This document shows, piece by piece, positions 24,546 to 36,244 of a stretch of 64,000 nt of DNA. The stretch is taken from contig CM054116.1 in assembly GCA_028673005.1 (NCBI GenBank), positions 25,335,840-25,399,839 of the forward strand, written 5' to 3'. The stretch comes from Tanypteryx hageni. Lineage: Eukaryota; Arthropoda; Insecta; Odonata; Petaluridae. The notes under the pieces were generated by a model, which was not told the origin of the DNA, ran no database searches, and saw only the letters and a program-made list of their open reading frames with translations. Numbering within the stretch: the stretch's first letter is position 1; each line of letters begins with the position of its first letter. A program made the translations under genes and the position numbers.

Positions 24546-25489
24546 TTACACTAGAAGGCCAAAACTCAAATGCATTTCTTATAAAATACTTCACGTAAAT
24601 CTAAGAAATTTAAGAAGTTACATGCGGATATTTTTTTATCTTCTCGATTTTCGATAGCTAAGATGCATTTGGTTCAAAATAAAAAAGTCAAATTAATTAA
24701 TAAAGATTATTTAGGAATTCTCTTGAAATTTTCCTCAAAAAATTCAAAGTCGGAGCGAAAAAAACAGGTTCGTACCGGTTCAATGGTGGTTGTTGGAGCG
24801 AAACCAGAACCGAAACGAAATTTTTTGTTTTGTGTGATCCGGAACTAAAACAGGAGCAAAAAAATTTCCGTTCTCGATGCAGATACACGCCAATTATTTT
24901 GTATGTATAGAAAAACTTTGAATAACAGCTAATATTAAGAAATGCACAACAGATATTAATATCTATAATCAGCAGAATAATTTATGAAAGGATGGTGAAA
25001 TAGACCTTTCACGATTATTTGGTATCTTGTAATTACTATGGTTCCCACCTAGGGGCGGACCTAAAAACTTCCAAGGAGATGAGGAGGGGGTGGGGAAATT
25101 TCCCCTCCATCCTTGTGATCCTGCCACTACCGACGATTCTTTTATCCTGTAAATCTCTCTCCGTCAGAATCTTTCGTTTTCTTGCCCTGTGGATCTAATC
25201 TGCAGCACATAATCAAGGAATTTTGTGCGGAATGGGTTTAAGAAGGCGTCTAAAGGAGAGAAATTATGAACGTTTCAGCGGTACTAAACTTTATAACTAT
25301 CATTAACTGAACAGATATAATTTTTAATGTACTTAATGAAATTTTGATGGTATTTTATGTTACAACTTCGTATTTACATTTTGAAATATTGAAGAAAGAT
25401 TTTGTGTATTAGCTACTTTTGCAATGCAAAGCAAAAATCAAAATCTCTGGGTACTTTTGGAAAAAAGATTCACATCCAGCCTTGGAAAT

Positions 25490-25815
25490 AAATCATCATC
25501 ATCATAGTCATAGGTTTGTGATTATTAAACCTGGTTCTCCACATACACCTGCTTTCCGCTGTCTTCTTTATTTCTTGTCAGCTCTCTTTCCCCTTCAAGT
25601 CATCTATCAGCTGATGCGTTTTCCTTCCTCTTTCTTTTTTCCTTTCCATTTTCCCTTCTAACATGTTTTTAGTAATGCTCTTTCTCCCCAGGTAATATCC
25701 GAACCGGTTCGCCTTCTTCTTTTTTACAGTCTGCATAATCATTCGCTTTTCGCCTATCTTTCCTAGCATTTCCTCGTTTTCCACCTTATTTGTCCATTTT
25801 ATCACCAGCATTCAT
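25490..25815 (-). pseudogene. RTE-like retrotransposon 3' end (C-terminus and tail)
   Basis: Minus-strand translation gives WTNKVENEEMLGKIGEKR, then KKKKANRFGYYLGR and GRKTHQLIDDLK. This is the conserved tail of the RTE-like element at 61.5 kb (WTVRKRNEEVL, KRKANWIGHIMRR, RGRGRK). The 3' end is an (ATG)n run, read as CATCATCATCAT at about 25492-25506, like the copy at 61.83 kb. It is decayed, with the GHIMRR block altered. Confidence 0.75.
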
Positions 25816-26324
25816 TCTCATTCAACAGGACACTGGCTAACAAGAGGGCTGCTCGGGGGGCCAAAGTATTGTTGGCGTTTTCTTGATCAACTACCTATAC
25901 CAGTGGTCGGTAAACCGCCGTCACGATTTGGGTGACTCACAAAGGTAAAAAGTTTTGGAATGGATTGATAGCTTAGTTGGTTAAAGCGCCAATCTGGTTC
26001 GATTCCCGGTCAAATACAGGATTTTTTCTCCTTCTCAAATGTCAAAATTTAATTTTTAGAAGGATTTATTTTTAGAAAATATAAGAGTAATTCAAATGAT
26101 AAAAAGAGTTTGATTTTTCTTTTCATTAAAAATTTTAGTTGTCCCGTCGCATTTTACAAAAATCATCATCAAAAAAGGTTGCATTTGAATAAATTTCAGA
26201 TACCAATTTATAACGTAAAATCTTGATGAAAATCCGCATATTTTTTATGATTAGTTATTTTACGGAGAACTGAGTAAATTAACATGCACTTTTAAAATAT
26301 CTTAACAAAAATTTGTGAAATGTG
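25816..26324 (+). mobile_element. Insert between RTE-like fragments: hAT-like end and tRNA-like SINE head
   Basis: CAGTGGTCGGTAAACCGCCG at 25901 looks like a hAT left end without a visible partner. At 25961-26030 a truncated tRNA-like sequence has an A box (TAGCTTAGTTGG) and a B box (GGTTCGATTCC at 25996-26006), but the anticodon arm is largely missing. It fits the head of a tRNA-derived SINE and not a tRNA gene. Confidence 0.5.
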
Positions 26325-26570
26325 AATCTCTCGATATGAACTTTTCAATGTATGTATTGTCTGAAGCTTGTGTTAATGGTTTTCCATCATCGCTTATGTT
26401 TAATTTTTCTCCTTTTTCCGATATTCGCCTGATCTTGGATTTTTCTGTATTTATTTCCATTCCGTAGTTTCTACTAGATATTGAAAATCTATATTTATCA
26501 TTTCCTGGAGTTTCTTTTCCTTTCTTACTGAAAGTACTTTGGCAATAAAAGCAATATAAAAATTCTTGAT
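26325..26570 (-). pseudogene. RTE-like reverse transcriptase fragment
   Basis: On the minus strand a frame reads YGMEINTEKSKIRRISEKG then LNISDDGKPL, matching the part after the YADD motif in the RTE-like copy near 60.3 kb (YEMKINAEKGKS ... LNIMVNGQKLEQ). The frames around it are shifted. It lies upstream, on the same strand, of the C-terminal piece at 25490-25815, so both probably come from one copy split by the intervening 500 bases. Confidence 0.65.
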
Positions 26571-29500
26571 GATAAATATTAAAATATAGATTTATTTTTC
26601 GTGAATTTTTAACTCAAAATTCTCTTATACGAACGTCAAAAGACTACAAAAACATCCTTTAAATTGTTCATTATACGTATTTTCAGTTCAGTTTCGTAGT
26701 TATTCGTTTACATTTTCGGTTAATGTTTGAACAGGGATTACTTGGTTAATTTTCGTTTAGATTCACATCTAATTTAAGTCATTTCTCATTTTCTCTGCAG
26801 GTTTTTGGCAATTTCTATGCAGAAGAGACCTAGAAACAAGTGGTGCTGGTGTTAATGTTCGTAAAATAATTCTGCCTCGCATGCAAGAAAAGGAAAATAA
26901 ATTTTTCTATTTTCTCTATAAATACTTATTGTGCTTTAGAGTGTGTCAAGAGGAATTTTTTTTCGTCGTGTTGGTACGTCTTCTCCCACCGCTGGAAAAT
27001 TTACACCGCAGCAAAGATAAGAAGACGTCGTTTTTTCGAATCAGAGCCTTCCGATTCTCTAATTGCGTTTAGGTCGTCGCAATCAAGGGCAATCGATCGA
27101 ATCTAACGTTGCTGTGCCTAGAATTTTCGATCAGAATATGTCATAATTAGAGATGGGTTGAAGGAGATTAAAGTAAACGCAAGCTTTTAGTTAAAAATAG
27201 ATTAAAGAGTTTTATAAATTTTAGAAGCCAATTGGTCATTCATATCTTCGCATTTCTTGAAATAACTCCATCCACCTGTCGGTCAAATTTTCTAAAGCGA
27301 CGCCAATTTTCGTATCGATTGCAACTTAAATAGTTGCGTATAGTTCTCTGGAATTAGCATGTGAGCAAAAAATTACTAAAGTTCTCCATTATCGGTGAAA
27401 AATTGCAATATTCCGTTGAGCGGCTATGAAACTTGTGAAATTAATGGTTTTAGAATATGGCACTCAATTGGCGAGCGTTACTAAAGTTTTACACAATTAA
27501 ACTGTGCTTTGAAACATAATCGGGAACTATAATTTTGTGTATGGTTTAGATATTATACAATAAGGAGAAATTCAACGAAAAAGTTTAACTGTGTATCTTT
27601 TAGTGTTCTTCTTCCATTTATTTTGGGCTAGTGGTCTAAATTTTGGTCATTCCTAGTAAAAGGTTTTGCAGCCGTGATATGTGTATTATGGTTCTAGACT
27701 TCTTTCCATATAATTATTACGATCATTAATTATATAAAGCATATTAATTTCGACTCACGTTGCTATTTCACTGCCGTTCGCCGTCCATAGCTCGACCGCA
27801 CTCCATATTGGCTGGTACTTTGCAATATACTGCTTGCTTTGTTTTGCATGTTTTTTGGTAAAAAATTTAAATAAATTTTTGTCAATCATATTTACTTCCA
27901 GATAATGTAAATATTAATTTCTGTGTAAGTGACGTTGAAATCCACATCAAGGAAAATTTACTGCCTTTCATATAGGTATCGAAGTTGGTATCACAAAAAT
28001 TCACAGAAAACATTTCAACTTTGACCTTGGTTTTTCTTTTGTGTATCGAGTTTAAATCTATTTTCCCACTCTCCCATATTTAAACGAATACAGTAAGCAG
28101 TCCTCAGAGGTGTTTTTCGTAAATAATCCTTTAAATTTTTATAGTCTCGTTTAAGTTTTAATCGCATACTTGGGCTTAAATTTTTAAATTTGTAAACAAA
28201 ACCGGCCATGCTGTGTTGTTTTTCACGCAATTTAAATTACTTAAGAGGACTTGGAACCACATTAACCACAGCTGGCTGAGAGAGATGTCTGTGAAAATAT
28301 TTCTTCCAACTGTTCCCTTAGCGAACTCATCCTTATTTGGGTATATTGAAACCAACACGCTGGGCAAGGACTCAGTTGGTTCCACGCCTTGCTTTCCACC
28401 CGAAAGTTTTCTTGTCTTACAATTAGTCAAGTGTATCGAATTTCATTCTATGAACTTAGGAGGGGACCGAGCAAGCTATTTCGTATGACAGCTGAGGATC
28501 GACGGTAATGTTTTAGTCAAGCAGTTCATTGAAAGAGAATAGGATAATAATTTTAATCGTATTTATTTCGCAGAAAATATTCTCCGGGGGTTCTATTTTA
28601 TAATATAATATGTAAACTAATGTGGTATTTAAAGCAAAATAAATGTTAACATCGTTGAGACAATCTGTTATATATATAAATCATAGTTACCTATAGCTGA
28701 ACGGGCGTGTAGCGTTAAAAAGCACTTTCTTCATTATTGTTTTATATTTTATCACTCGTTCAAGGCAGCATTAAAAAAGTGACATCTCCGTAAAAATGTC
28801 TTCATGAACTGATGTTGATTGGGTGACGCTGCTTGAATAGATCCTTTTCCGGGGCGCCAAATTATCTCGAGTTGGCCGTGAGAACGTCTAATTGACTACT
28901 TCAAGAACCAACTTTCGAAATTAATGTCAATAAAAAGCTGCCCTGGTATGAATAACGCAAATGGTGTGAACGTTAATATATGTTTACAATATAGTATTGG
29001 AGTGAGTCGAAAGGAAACTGAGGCTGGAGGAGTTGTGTGACCGACTGTTGGTTGGATATGCACTAACTGTAGGCAGAAAAGGAAACCAGCTGATCTTTAG
29101 ATTCGGAATTTCATTCATATACTATGTCCTTTTAATGACTAAATCGGAAATCTTGATCACTATGAAAGAACCGGAACCGAAATTCATTTAAGTAATCAAA
29201 TCAAAAGTTCTGAAATTTTCTGCGTTGCGTACCTATGCGAGTCGTTTTCTCGATCATTTCGCGCTCTCCTCCTTGATATGTCCAACTGCAGAAGGATACT
29301 TCCTTTCTCCCTTTCCTCACCCACTCTTTCCCCCTCTCTTGTTCCTGCTCGGAGTACAGCTCAGTACAGCGAAAATTTTTGAAACCTCTCGGTTCTTTCA
29401 TTTCTCCGAAAGCGTTTCACTTGCGGTCGGCGCTCCTTTCATCATCATTTTCTCTTCTTCTCTATTAATAGGGTGTCATATTCCCTCCTTGTTCCTTTGC

Positions 29501-30180
29501 CACGTCTCCTTCCACTAAATATCCTCCCCTCAACCTAACGTTTTTATTTTGAGCGTACGAAACTTCGTCGCGAATATGCCTTCACTCACGTATCGATTTA
29601 AATAAAAAAAATTGAGTAATTCATGTCACAAGCGTTTAATAAATTAGGAGGATCTCCCTCAAGAGATGTAGATTTTTAGCATTTGCAACATCAGATGGAA
29701 TTATTTCGAATTTACAAATACCAAATTGGATTAGGGTTCAGGAGTTGAAATTAAAAATTTAATTTCCGCTATTATGGCAGTCTTGTTGATATGATTCGAA
29801 TATGTAATAAACATAATCCTCAAGTTTAAAACAAATTGTTTTATACGCTATTACTCTGAAATTAATTATTTTCTTGTCACAATTTTTATTTAATTCATTT
29901 TATTTTTATGTATACTTTACCAGCCTAATGCCTTATGGGCACGCCCGTCTTTCCGACTCTCAACTTTCGTCTCTTGAACCGCTTGACGGATTTTGATTAA
30001 ATTAAATAGGTGTGTTTATTAAATACATCCGTCAATTAGAATTTCCACTTGACACAAGCTCCTAAATAAACTAAGCTCGTCTAATGAATGTATCGAAATT
30101 TATGTAAACCAACTTAACACTTTGCAAGCAGCACCTCAACGGGCAGACTAGTTATATATAAATTTAGTAAGTCAGGTGAG
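26571..30180. other. Intergenic DNA, no gene recognised
   Basis: AT-rich. Frames of 60-97 codons (26881, 28176, 28213, 29225) show no family motif. About 29230-29520 is C/T-rich. A stretch at 29925-30150 with GGGCACGCCCGTC and ACGGGCAGACTAG resembles an unclassified miniature repeat, but its ends cannot be fixed. Confidence 0.45.
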
Positions 30181-30184
30181 AGAG

Positions 30185-31405
30185 CCCGAAGAATTTTCGC
30201 GCCCCGGGCGAGATAGCACTCCAGCGCCCCTTCCGTAAATGTTTGTAGAGATATTTTCTAATTACATGTTAATTTATTCATCGCTCTGTAAAAAATATTG
30301 ATAATTTCTATATTTATTGCATATTTTTATGAGTTTGTTGGTTTGTGCAAAATAAAGTCTACTTCCCGAATAGCTGCAGATACCAAATTTTGAATAAACA
30401 ATTCAACCACTAAAATTATCCGAATGAGCTAATTTTTACACCGAAATATTTGATGAAAAAGGTTTAAATAATTATTTTTGTTAATTACGGTATTAATGTA
30501 TTGCTGAGCGCCATTAAGATATGCATGACAATGCACGTTCATATTTGTTTACTTATTTATTCTTTACGTTCATTTTTGTTTTGTTATTTACTTTTTAAGA
30601 TATATATTCGCATATTACTTAATAAAATGGTAATATGGTGAAGAATCAGAATTGATTGCTTGACATAATTGTTTAAAACTTTTTGTAATAGTAACGTATT
30701 TGGAGTTTTATTAGTTACTTTGATAATTATTTCGGACATTGTTTTGGTTACCCACGAAGAATACTTCTCTTATCATTTGTTGTTGTTCTCTGTACTTTGC
30801 GCCAATTTTTTAGGATTGCTAAAAATTTAGAATAAACGAAGAAAATTTGTAGTTAGTGAAATAAAATAATTTCCAACTGGTGTACTCATTTAATTTTAAT
30901 AAAAACACAGTCACAGAAATTTTGGTTTGAACCCTACACTGTAATGAGTAAAAACGTTACAGTGTCTTCCAGTGCGCCTAATTTCTCAAAACATAAAGTA
31001 ATGCAACTTTTATAGAAATTTATATGAAATTATTTTTTTTTGTTTATACACTCGCGTAGTCTTTTAATAATTCGGTGTAATCTAAATTTTTCGCTATTGT
31101 ATTTTCAATTGAAATTTGTGCTAGTCCTGACAAACGATTTTGAGACATGGTTGACCTCAAATAATTTTTTATTAGTTTTAGTTTTGAGAAACTGCGCTCA
31201 CCGGAAGCCACTGAAACTGGTGATGTTAGAAGAAGTAGCCGTCCCTGTTTGCGTGTTCGCACTACTGGAGATTATTCCTGCCACCTTCGTGTCTCGCATT
31301 TTTTCGTATTTTGGCGGATTTTTGCGAAAAAAACGATGGTTAAAATGCCACCCCTGGAAATGTGCCGCCCCAAGCACGTGCTTTCTTTGCTGGTGCCTAG
31401 AGCCG
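30185..31405 (-). mobile_element. Deleted hAT element (ZMYM/TTF-type), ends uncertain
   Basis: The left side has GAGCCCGAAGAATTTTCGCG with CGCCCCGGGCGAG, and the right side has TGCCGCCCCAAGCACGTGC..GGTGCCTAGAGCCGG. Both look like the subterminal and terminal GC-rich blocks of hAT elements with CAGGGCCGG ends. The only coding relic is the transposase C-terminus at 31044-31262. No clean 8-bp duplication was found, so the borders are approximate. Confidence 0.45.
31044..31262 (-). pseudogene. hAT transposase C-terminal dimerisation domain
   Basis: The minus-strand frame reads VSVASGERSFSKLKLIKNYL then LRSTMSQNRLSGLAQISIE, the conserved hAT C-terminal block of the ZMYM1/52-kDa-repressor-like group. 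It is intact in frame for 72 codons, but everything upstream (zinc finger, catalytic core) is missing. The sequence before it changes directly into terminus-like GC-rich DNA, so this is an internally deleted copy. Confidence 0.85.
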
Positions 31406-31639
31406 GTGCGGCGGGCAGGGCGGACTATAGGCAGAGTGGACTCCATCTCACCTAAGTAGAATGGACTCTGGCGGAAGGATAAGAGTCCGTCTTGCCTGGG
31501 CTAGTCTATTAAATATATATTTTGATTTGTCAAAGTTTTCGTGTATATTTTGATTTTAATGAGCATCTTAAGATTTCTTGAGAAATATACAATGACAAAA
31601 TTTTGAACTGATGTTTTAAATTTATTTTTTAAACCTATT

Positions 31640-32300
31640 ACAAATACAAAAAAACGAGAAAATTAACTCTCATAGCACCAAAGTTTTTATTTAGAAAAAC
31701 TCACGACCCTGGTTTCGACGCTTAGCATCACCATCAGGAGACAAAGGGACCAAAACCACGCCATATATAAGTTAGGCACGGGAGAGGGGAAGAGTCAAGG
31801 CAGTCTTGAGAAGAATGGATAAAGATGACACTATAGGATAGAGGTGGGGAGGGGAGGGTGTGTGGTCTCATTCTGATTAACGACGGCCAGTAAGAAAGGA
31901 GAAAGGGAAAGGTGCAAATACTCATTTAACATCGTTACATTGTTATCTTTGTTACATTTTAGGATTTATAATTGCTCTAAAGCGTTAAGTTTGACTCATT
32001 TTCCGGAAAAGTGACAAATTTTCAAATTAAAACTGATTACAAATTAACAAATCTTGATAAAGTGGGAGTTGGAGATTGAGTTATTCTGGAAGCCCTTCAA
32101 ATGTTCTTTGCACGTAATGTTGAATTTTCTCCCAGTCTGTCCAACGTAAAAGTTAATTTTCTCGTGTTTTCTTAAGATGGAATACCACCAAGTGAAGGCC
32201 CAAACATTCAAGTTTCTATTACCAATAAGAAATTTAAAAAAAATAGAAAACATAAAATTTAAAGATACTTTCTCATTTTTGTCTAATTGTAAGAGCAAAT
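31640..32300 (-). mobile_element. Penelope-like element 3' remnant
   Basis: The minus-strand frame 32298-32044 contains KINFYVGQTGRKFNITCKEH, the YIG/R/E-H core of the GIY-YIG endonuclease that ends Penelope-like polymerases. The GIY part is changed to WYS. The 3' flank carries a hammerhead-like motif typical of these elements. The reverse transcriptase is absent. It lies inside the inverted-repeat element, so it was inserted into or captured by it. Confidence 0.75.
31704..31739 (-). ncRNA. Hammerhead-ribozyme-like motif (degenerate)
   Basis: The minus strand reads CCTGATGGTGATGCTAAGCG then TCGAAACCAGGGTC. This fits the minimal type I hammerhead of Penelope-like elements: CTGATG core, stem II GATGC/GCGTC with loop TAA, GAAA core, stem III ACC/GGT, and cleavage triplet GTC. 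The core A of CTGATGA is G here, which should greatly weaken cleavage. Confidence 0.65.
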
Positions 32301-33054
32301 AGTAATCCGTGCCGTATTAGCCCAAATAATTTCCTTTAATTCGGAAAATTGTAACTTTTCCTATAATAGAATAGAATTAATGTTTTTTATTGGACTAAGT
32401 ACACCATACAAAACTATCATTCATGCCAATCTACTACTACTATGGAGTCGGTATACTTTTCCATCTTGTTAGCTTCTAAGCGAAACGCGCATAAATTGAT
32501 ATATTAAAACGTTTTTCGCAAATATCTAAGAATAGTTGATACCCTCCATCGTCGACCAAGAAAGAGAATACGGTTTTGGTATCATAAATTTGTAAAAAAT
32601 GACATTCGTGAACTTAATAACCTAAATTAAAGCCTCACATGACAAAAAAATTTTAAAATATTGTCTTAAAGTTCATCATTAAAATTTTGAAATTTGTGGA
32701 TATATTCTTTTATTATATTATTACAAATTATTATTGACGAATCAACAGAAAAAATTACATAAAAGTTATAATTAGCAAAAAGCCCTTTTAAATACATTAC
32801 ATATAAAATCAACTCAAAATTGGTGAAAATCTTCAATTTCTGGAAATGTTTTGTCAAAAAATGGGTGTGTGCAATAAATCTGTGAATTGTTTACGTTTCC
32901 TATAAGTTTTTTCAATGAAAAAAGGAAAAACAAAATAAATAATTTTTACAATCTGTATAAATATATAATGAATTATTATTTAGCATGAAGACTTTATGTT
33001 CAATTATGATTTGTTTATTATAATAGTTTATAAATTTAAAAACTATCAAAATCA
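32301..33054. other. AT-rich interior of the inverted-repeat element
   Basis: No coding motif. Frames at 32666-33208 are Asn/Ile/Lys/Phe-rich translations of AT-rich DNA. Confidence 0.5.
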
Positions 33055-33237
33055 AAATTTTGTTATTGTATATTTTTCGAGAAATCTTGAGATGCTCGTT
33101 AAAATCCAAATATACACGAAAACTTTGACAAATAAAAATATATATTTAATAGAGTCCACCCTGCCTGGTACAGGCAAGACGGACTATAGAGTACAAGGTG
33201 TCGCCTAGAGTTCATACTGCCTCCTACACCGGCCCTG

Positions 33238-33292
33238 GGGCGCGATCACGGATCTTTCCTGCGCGTTATCGCTATCGCTACCATAACGCGAA
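33238..33292 (+). repeat. Harbinger left terminal inverted repeat
   Basis: Twenty bases identical to the right end, then a gap of different length, then TATCGCTACCATAACGCG shared again. A second partial copy of GCGATCACGGATCT lies at about 33315-33330, a likely extra transposase or Myb-protein binding site. Confidence 0.85.
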
Positions 33293-33537
33293 TCTCCTCT
33301 TGTAGCGCTTAGTTTGCGATCACGGATCTCGCGTTATATAGCGACGCGCGTTACAATGGGAAGTTTAAGGTATCACTATCGGAAAATAATACCTCGGCGC
33401 CTGTGTGAGAGGCTAGGATTTTCGACCAATGAAAATCTTGGAAACATTTGAATGAGCCTAAACGAAGTTTGTTTACTTGAGTAAAGGAAGAGAGAAAGCG
33501 CGGAAAATTGGAATATTGAAAAATGGAATATTGAAAA

Positions 33538-36170
33538 ATGGAAGAGAAGAAATTCGCCCGGTAATTAACATTACTTATATTTTTTAACTGTTAAAGGAAT
33601 ATGTCATTTTGTAATTACGGAATCAATAAATATGCATCATAAATGATGTTCGTGGATTGTGAAAGTTTGTCTCTTGAATAGAAAATGTCGGTACGAAACG
33701 GGAGTATGTGACGTAAATCTATTAGTTTATCTGTTTTCAATCAATTTTTACCTAATTAAAGATTTCGTACTAATAGTTGTAATATGTTATAAAATTAGCA
33801 TTCATTCAAATTACACCAGCGGAATATGGAAAAAAATATTTGCTATTAAAAATAAATGAGATTTTAAGCATTTATTTCTAACATTTCTATTTTATATCTC
33901 TCAATATTTGAAACACAGTAAGTTACATAGTATTGTTTATTTAATTCTGAGGGTTGATTTAGTTTTAATTCATTAATTATTATACACTACAACTAATAGG
34001 AGTCGCAGTGCCAAAATTTCATTGGTGCAAAAAGAATATTTAGCGGAGTTCATGATGCTCAATGAAGATTTTGCGAGAGGAAAACTGTGTGGGCCCAATG
34101 GGAAGGTGGCGTTAATGAAGACGTGGGAGAAATTTGCCGAGGAGGCAAACAAAATCGGGCCTCCCAAAGACGTTGGTCATTGGCAAAAGGTATGGTGTAT
34201 CATTAATTAATCATCATCAAATTTATCATATAAGATATTAAATGTAAAAGATAATTTTTGCTATCATATAGGCTTGGACTGACACAAAAAGCCGTGTAAG
34301 GGCGAAGGTGGGGACCATCAAAGCTGCACGGCTTAGGACAGGGAATACTGTAACTGTCCCTGTTCTCTCTGCCTGGGAAGAGAAGATTCTTGTAGTAATC
34401 GGCAAAGAATCTACTCAGGGAGTGTGCCACAATGATACACTTCCAGAAGATCATGTACGTACCTGTTTAGTTATATTTTTTCTTGATTACTGTTCAGTAA
34501 TCATTTGTACCAAATGTAAGCACTACATTTCCACTGTCTCAAATGAAGCATTTAAGGCACTTTCTCAATCAAGAGCTCAAATATCAGTCCATAACATTCT
34601 TCATTCAGTTATATATATGTGTGTGTGTGTACAACAGTTGAGTACTGACGGTTTTTTTAGCTGCCCGTGTAAAGTCGAATAGTGCTACTCAAATTTTATA
34701 AATAGATAAAAAATATCACATATAAACACAGAGGTAATGAAGAAAAAAGCCTATTGAAACATCTGGATGCATAAAAGCCCTTCACGCAACACCTATTAAA
34801 TATAGAGAATAAATATATTCATGTCACACACTAGAAATAACTTTTTTTAACATTATGAGGTCTTTGGGAAATCAGGAATAACCGAAATTAATCACATGGT
34901 TTAGGGAATCCTTTTATTCAATTCTTAAGTAGCACAGAGAGTATCTTGCTGTCATATAAAACTCTCAGGTAACAATTTAGTTTTGAGAATACATACTCAA
35001 GATAACCTACTCCCCTTCACTCACAAGGAGTTACTCATATTTTTAAAGCACAGATAGTGCTGAAAGGGATTCATATACATGACAACCCTTAGTGATTGGA
35101 TGAGGGCAGATAGGATGCAAGGTAAAGGGGACGGGTAGAGAAACCCATCACCAGTCTATTCTTAAAAAAAGAAAGCCATGCAGTCACCTGAAACAACATC
35201 CTTTCCACCAGACAGCACTTGAAGTAAATTTAAAAAACATTCCACCAAAAAAAGCATACACATGCATAAAACAAAAAAATCATTATAACTACAACTTTTC
35301 TCTTTAACTTTAGGCATCAATCATTATGTTGATGGATGATGATGCAGGCCCATCCCAACAGATGCAGGAAAACTTGGGTTGCAGCACTGCAGAAGAAGTC
35401 AATCATGGTAAATGAAATAAAAGATATCTTTGAGCATCACAAGATGCTAAAAGGAACTGATGGTTAAAATCAAAAATAAAATTCTCAACTAATCAAAATT
35501 AATGCCGTCTCAAAGTATTTATCCAGGAAAGAACAAAGTTTCCTGTTACTTTTCCTTAGTTTTAAAGTAAATTCATTACTGACAAGACAAATGCATGTAA
35601 AATAATAACTTCCTCCTACCCTCTCATTGGCAAAAAATTCACAACAGATGCAGAAGGTGATGAAGAAGAAGATGCCTTGGATAGTGAACCAAGCAGCTCT
35701 GCCGGGATTCCCCAAGTTTCAATGCAGATGGGGAAGAAAAGGAAGTTGCCAGGTCAACGTAAGCACTGACATGGAATTTATGGACAACTGTTAGATTGTT
35801 ATTTTTTTAAGCCATATAATATACCGAATACCATCTATTACAGACCCGGCACCAAAGGCCAAAAAATCTTTTAGAAAAGATTTGGAAGAATCCCGCAGGC
35901 AGATAATTCAACTAGAGGAGAGGCAGAGTGAAAACTCCAAAGTAAGAAAATTGTTGTGATGATTTCATGTGTCAGCATTAAAGTTTTTTTTGTATGTCAG
36001 CTTTTAACCAAATGGGATTTTCAATCTTCCAGACTCTGGCAGAGGCATTGCTAAAAATGTCCGAGGCAATGGCAGTACAGGCAAGAAATGAGGCCAATAG
36101 AAATGGCCTCCTAGAGCGCCTCTGCAAGGCCGTGGAAGGGCTGGTGGAGGCCATAAATAAAAAAGTTTAA
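33538..36170 (+). CDS. Harbinger Myb/SANT-like DNA-binding protein, 7 exons
   Basis: Proposed exons: 33538-33560, 34009-34189, 34272-34454, 35314-35407, 35648-35758, 35844-35941 and 36033-36170, giving 828 bases, 275 codons plus TAA. All joins use GT..AG and keep frame. Residues about 9-80 form a trihelix Myb/SANT-like domain with spaced tryptophans (KTWEKF, HWQKAW). The middle is acidic (DEEEDALD, exon 5) with a KKRKLP nuclear-import-like cluster. The end is a charged helix likely to form a coiled coil. In PIF/Harbinger elements such a partner binds DNA and brings the transposase to the nucleus and the ends. The 23-base first exon is inferred: ATG at 33538 is the only start that splices in frame to the domain, and a three-codon upstream ORF starts at 33522. 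The other exons are firmer. Confidence 0.85.
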
Positions 36171-36244
36171 TGATGAATTTGAATCTTTTTCCTTCTCAAA
36201 GATGCGTAGAATTCGCCAGAGTTTTTATTATTTTAAAATTTAGA

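Larger units (their letters stand above)
31399..33237. mobile_element. Inverted-repeat element enclosing a Penelope relic
   Basis: 31447-31607 is nearly the reverse complement of 33055-33205: both contain AGTCCGTCTTGCCTG, TCTATTAAATATATATTTT and TTTGTCAAAGTTTTCGTGTA in the same order. Outer ends are GAGCCGGTGCGG (31399) and, complemented, CAGGGCCGGTGTAGG (ending 33237). Repeated GTGGACTC and AGTCCGTC motifs lie inside the ends. End type suggests a hAT-like or foldback element. No clear target duplication is seen, in part because the Harbinger element starts at its last bases. Confidence 0.6.

Noticed and set aside
24475..25060. A complete hAT element between the ends at 24475 and 25050
   Set aside because: Both look like left-type ends in the same orientation. 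No inverted partner or matching flank was found.
31198..31459. Plus- and minus-strand frames of 68-139 codons over the GC-rich junction
   Set aside because: They run across a hAT terminus and its junction. Only the dimerisation domain at 31044-31262 has family support.
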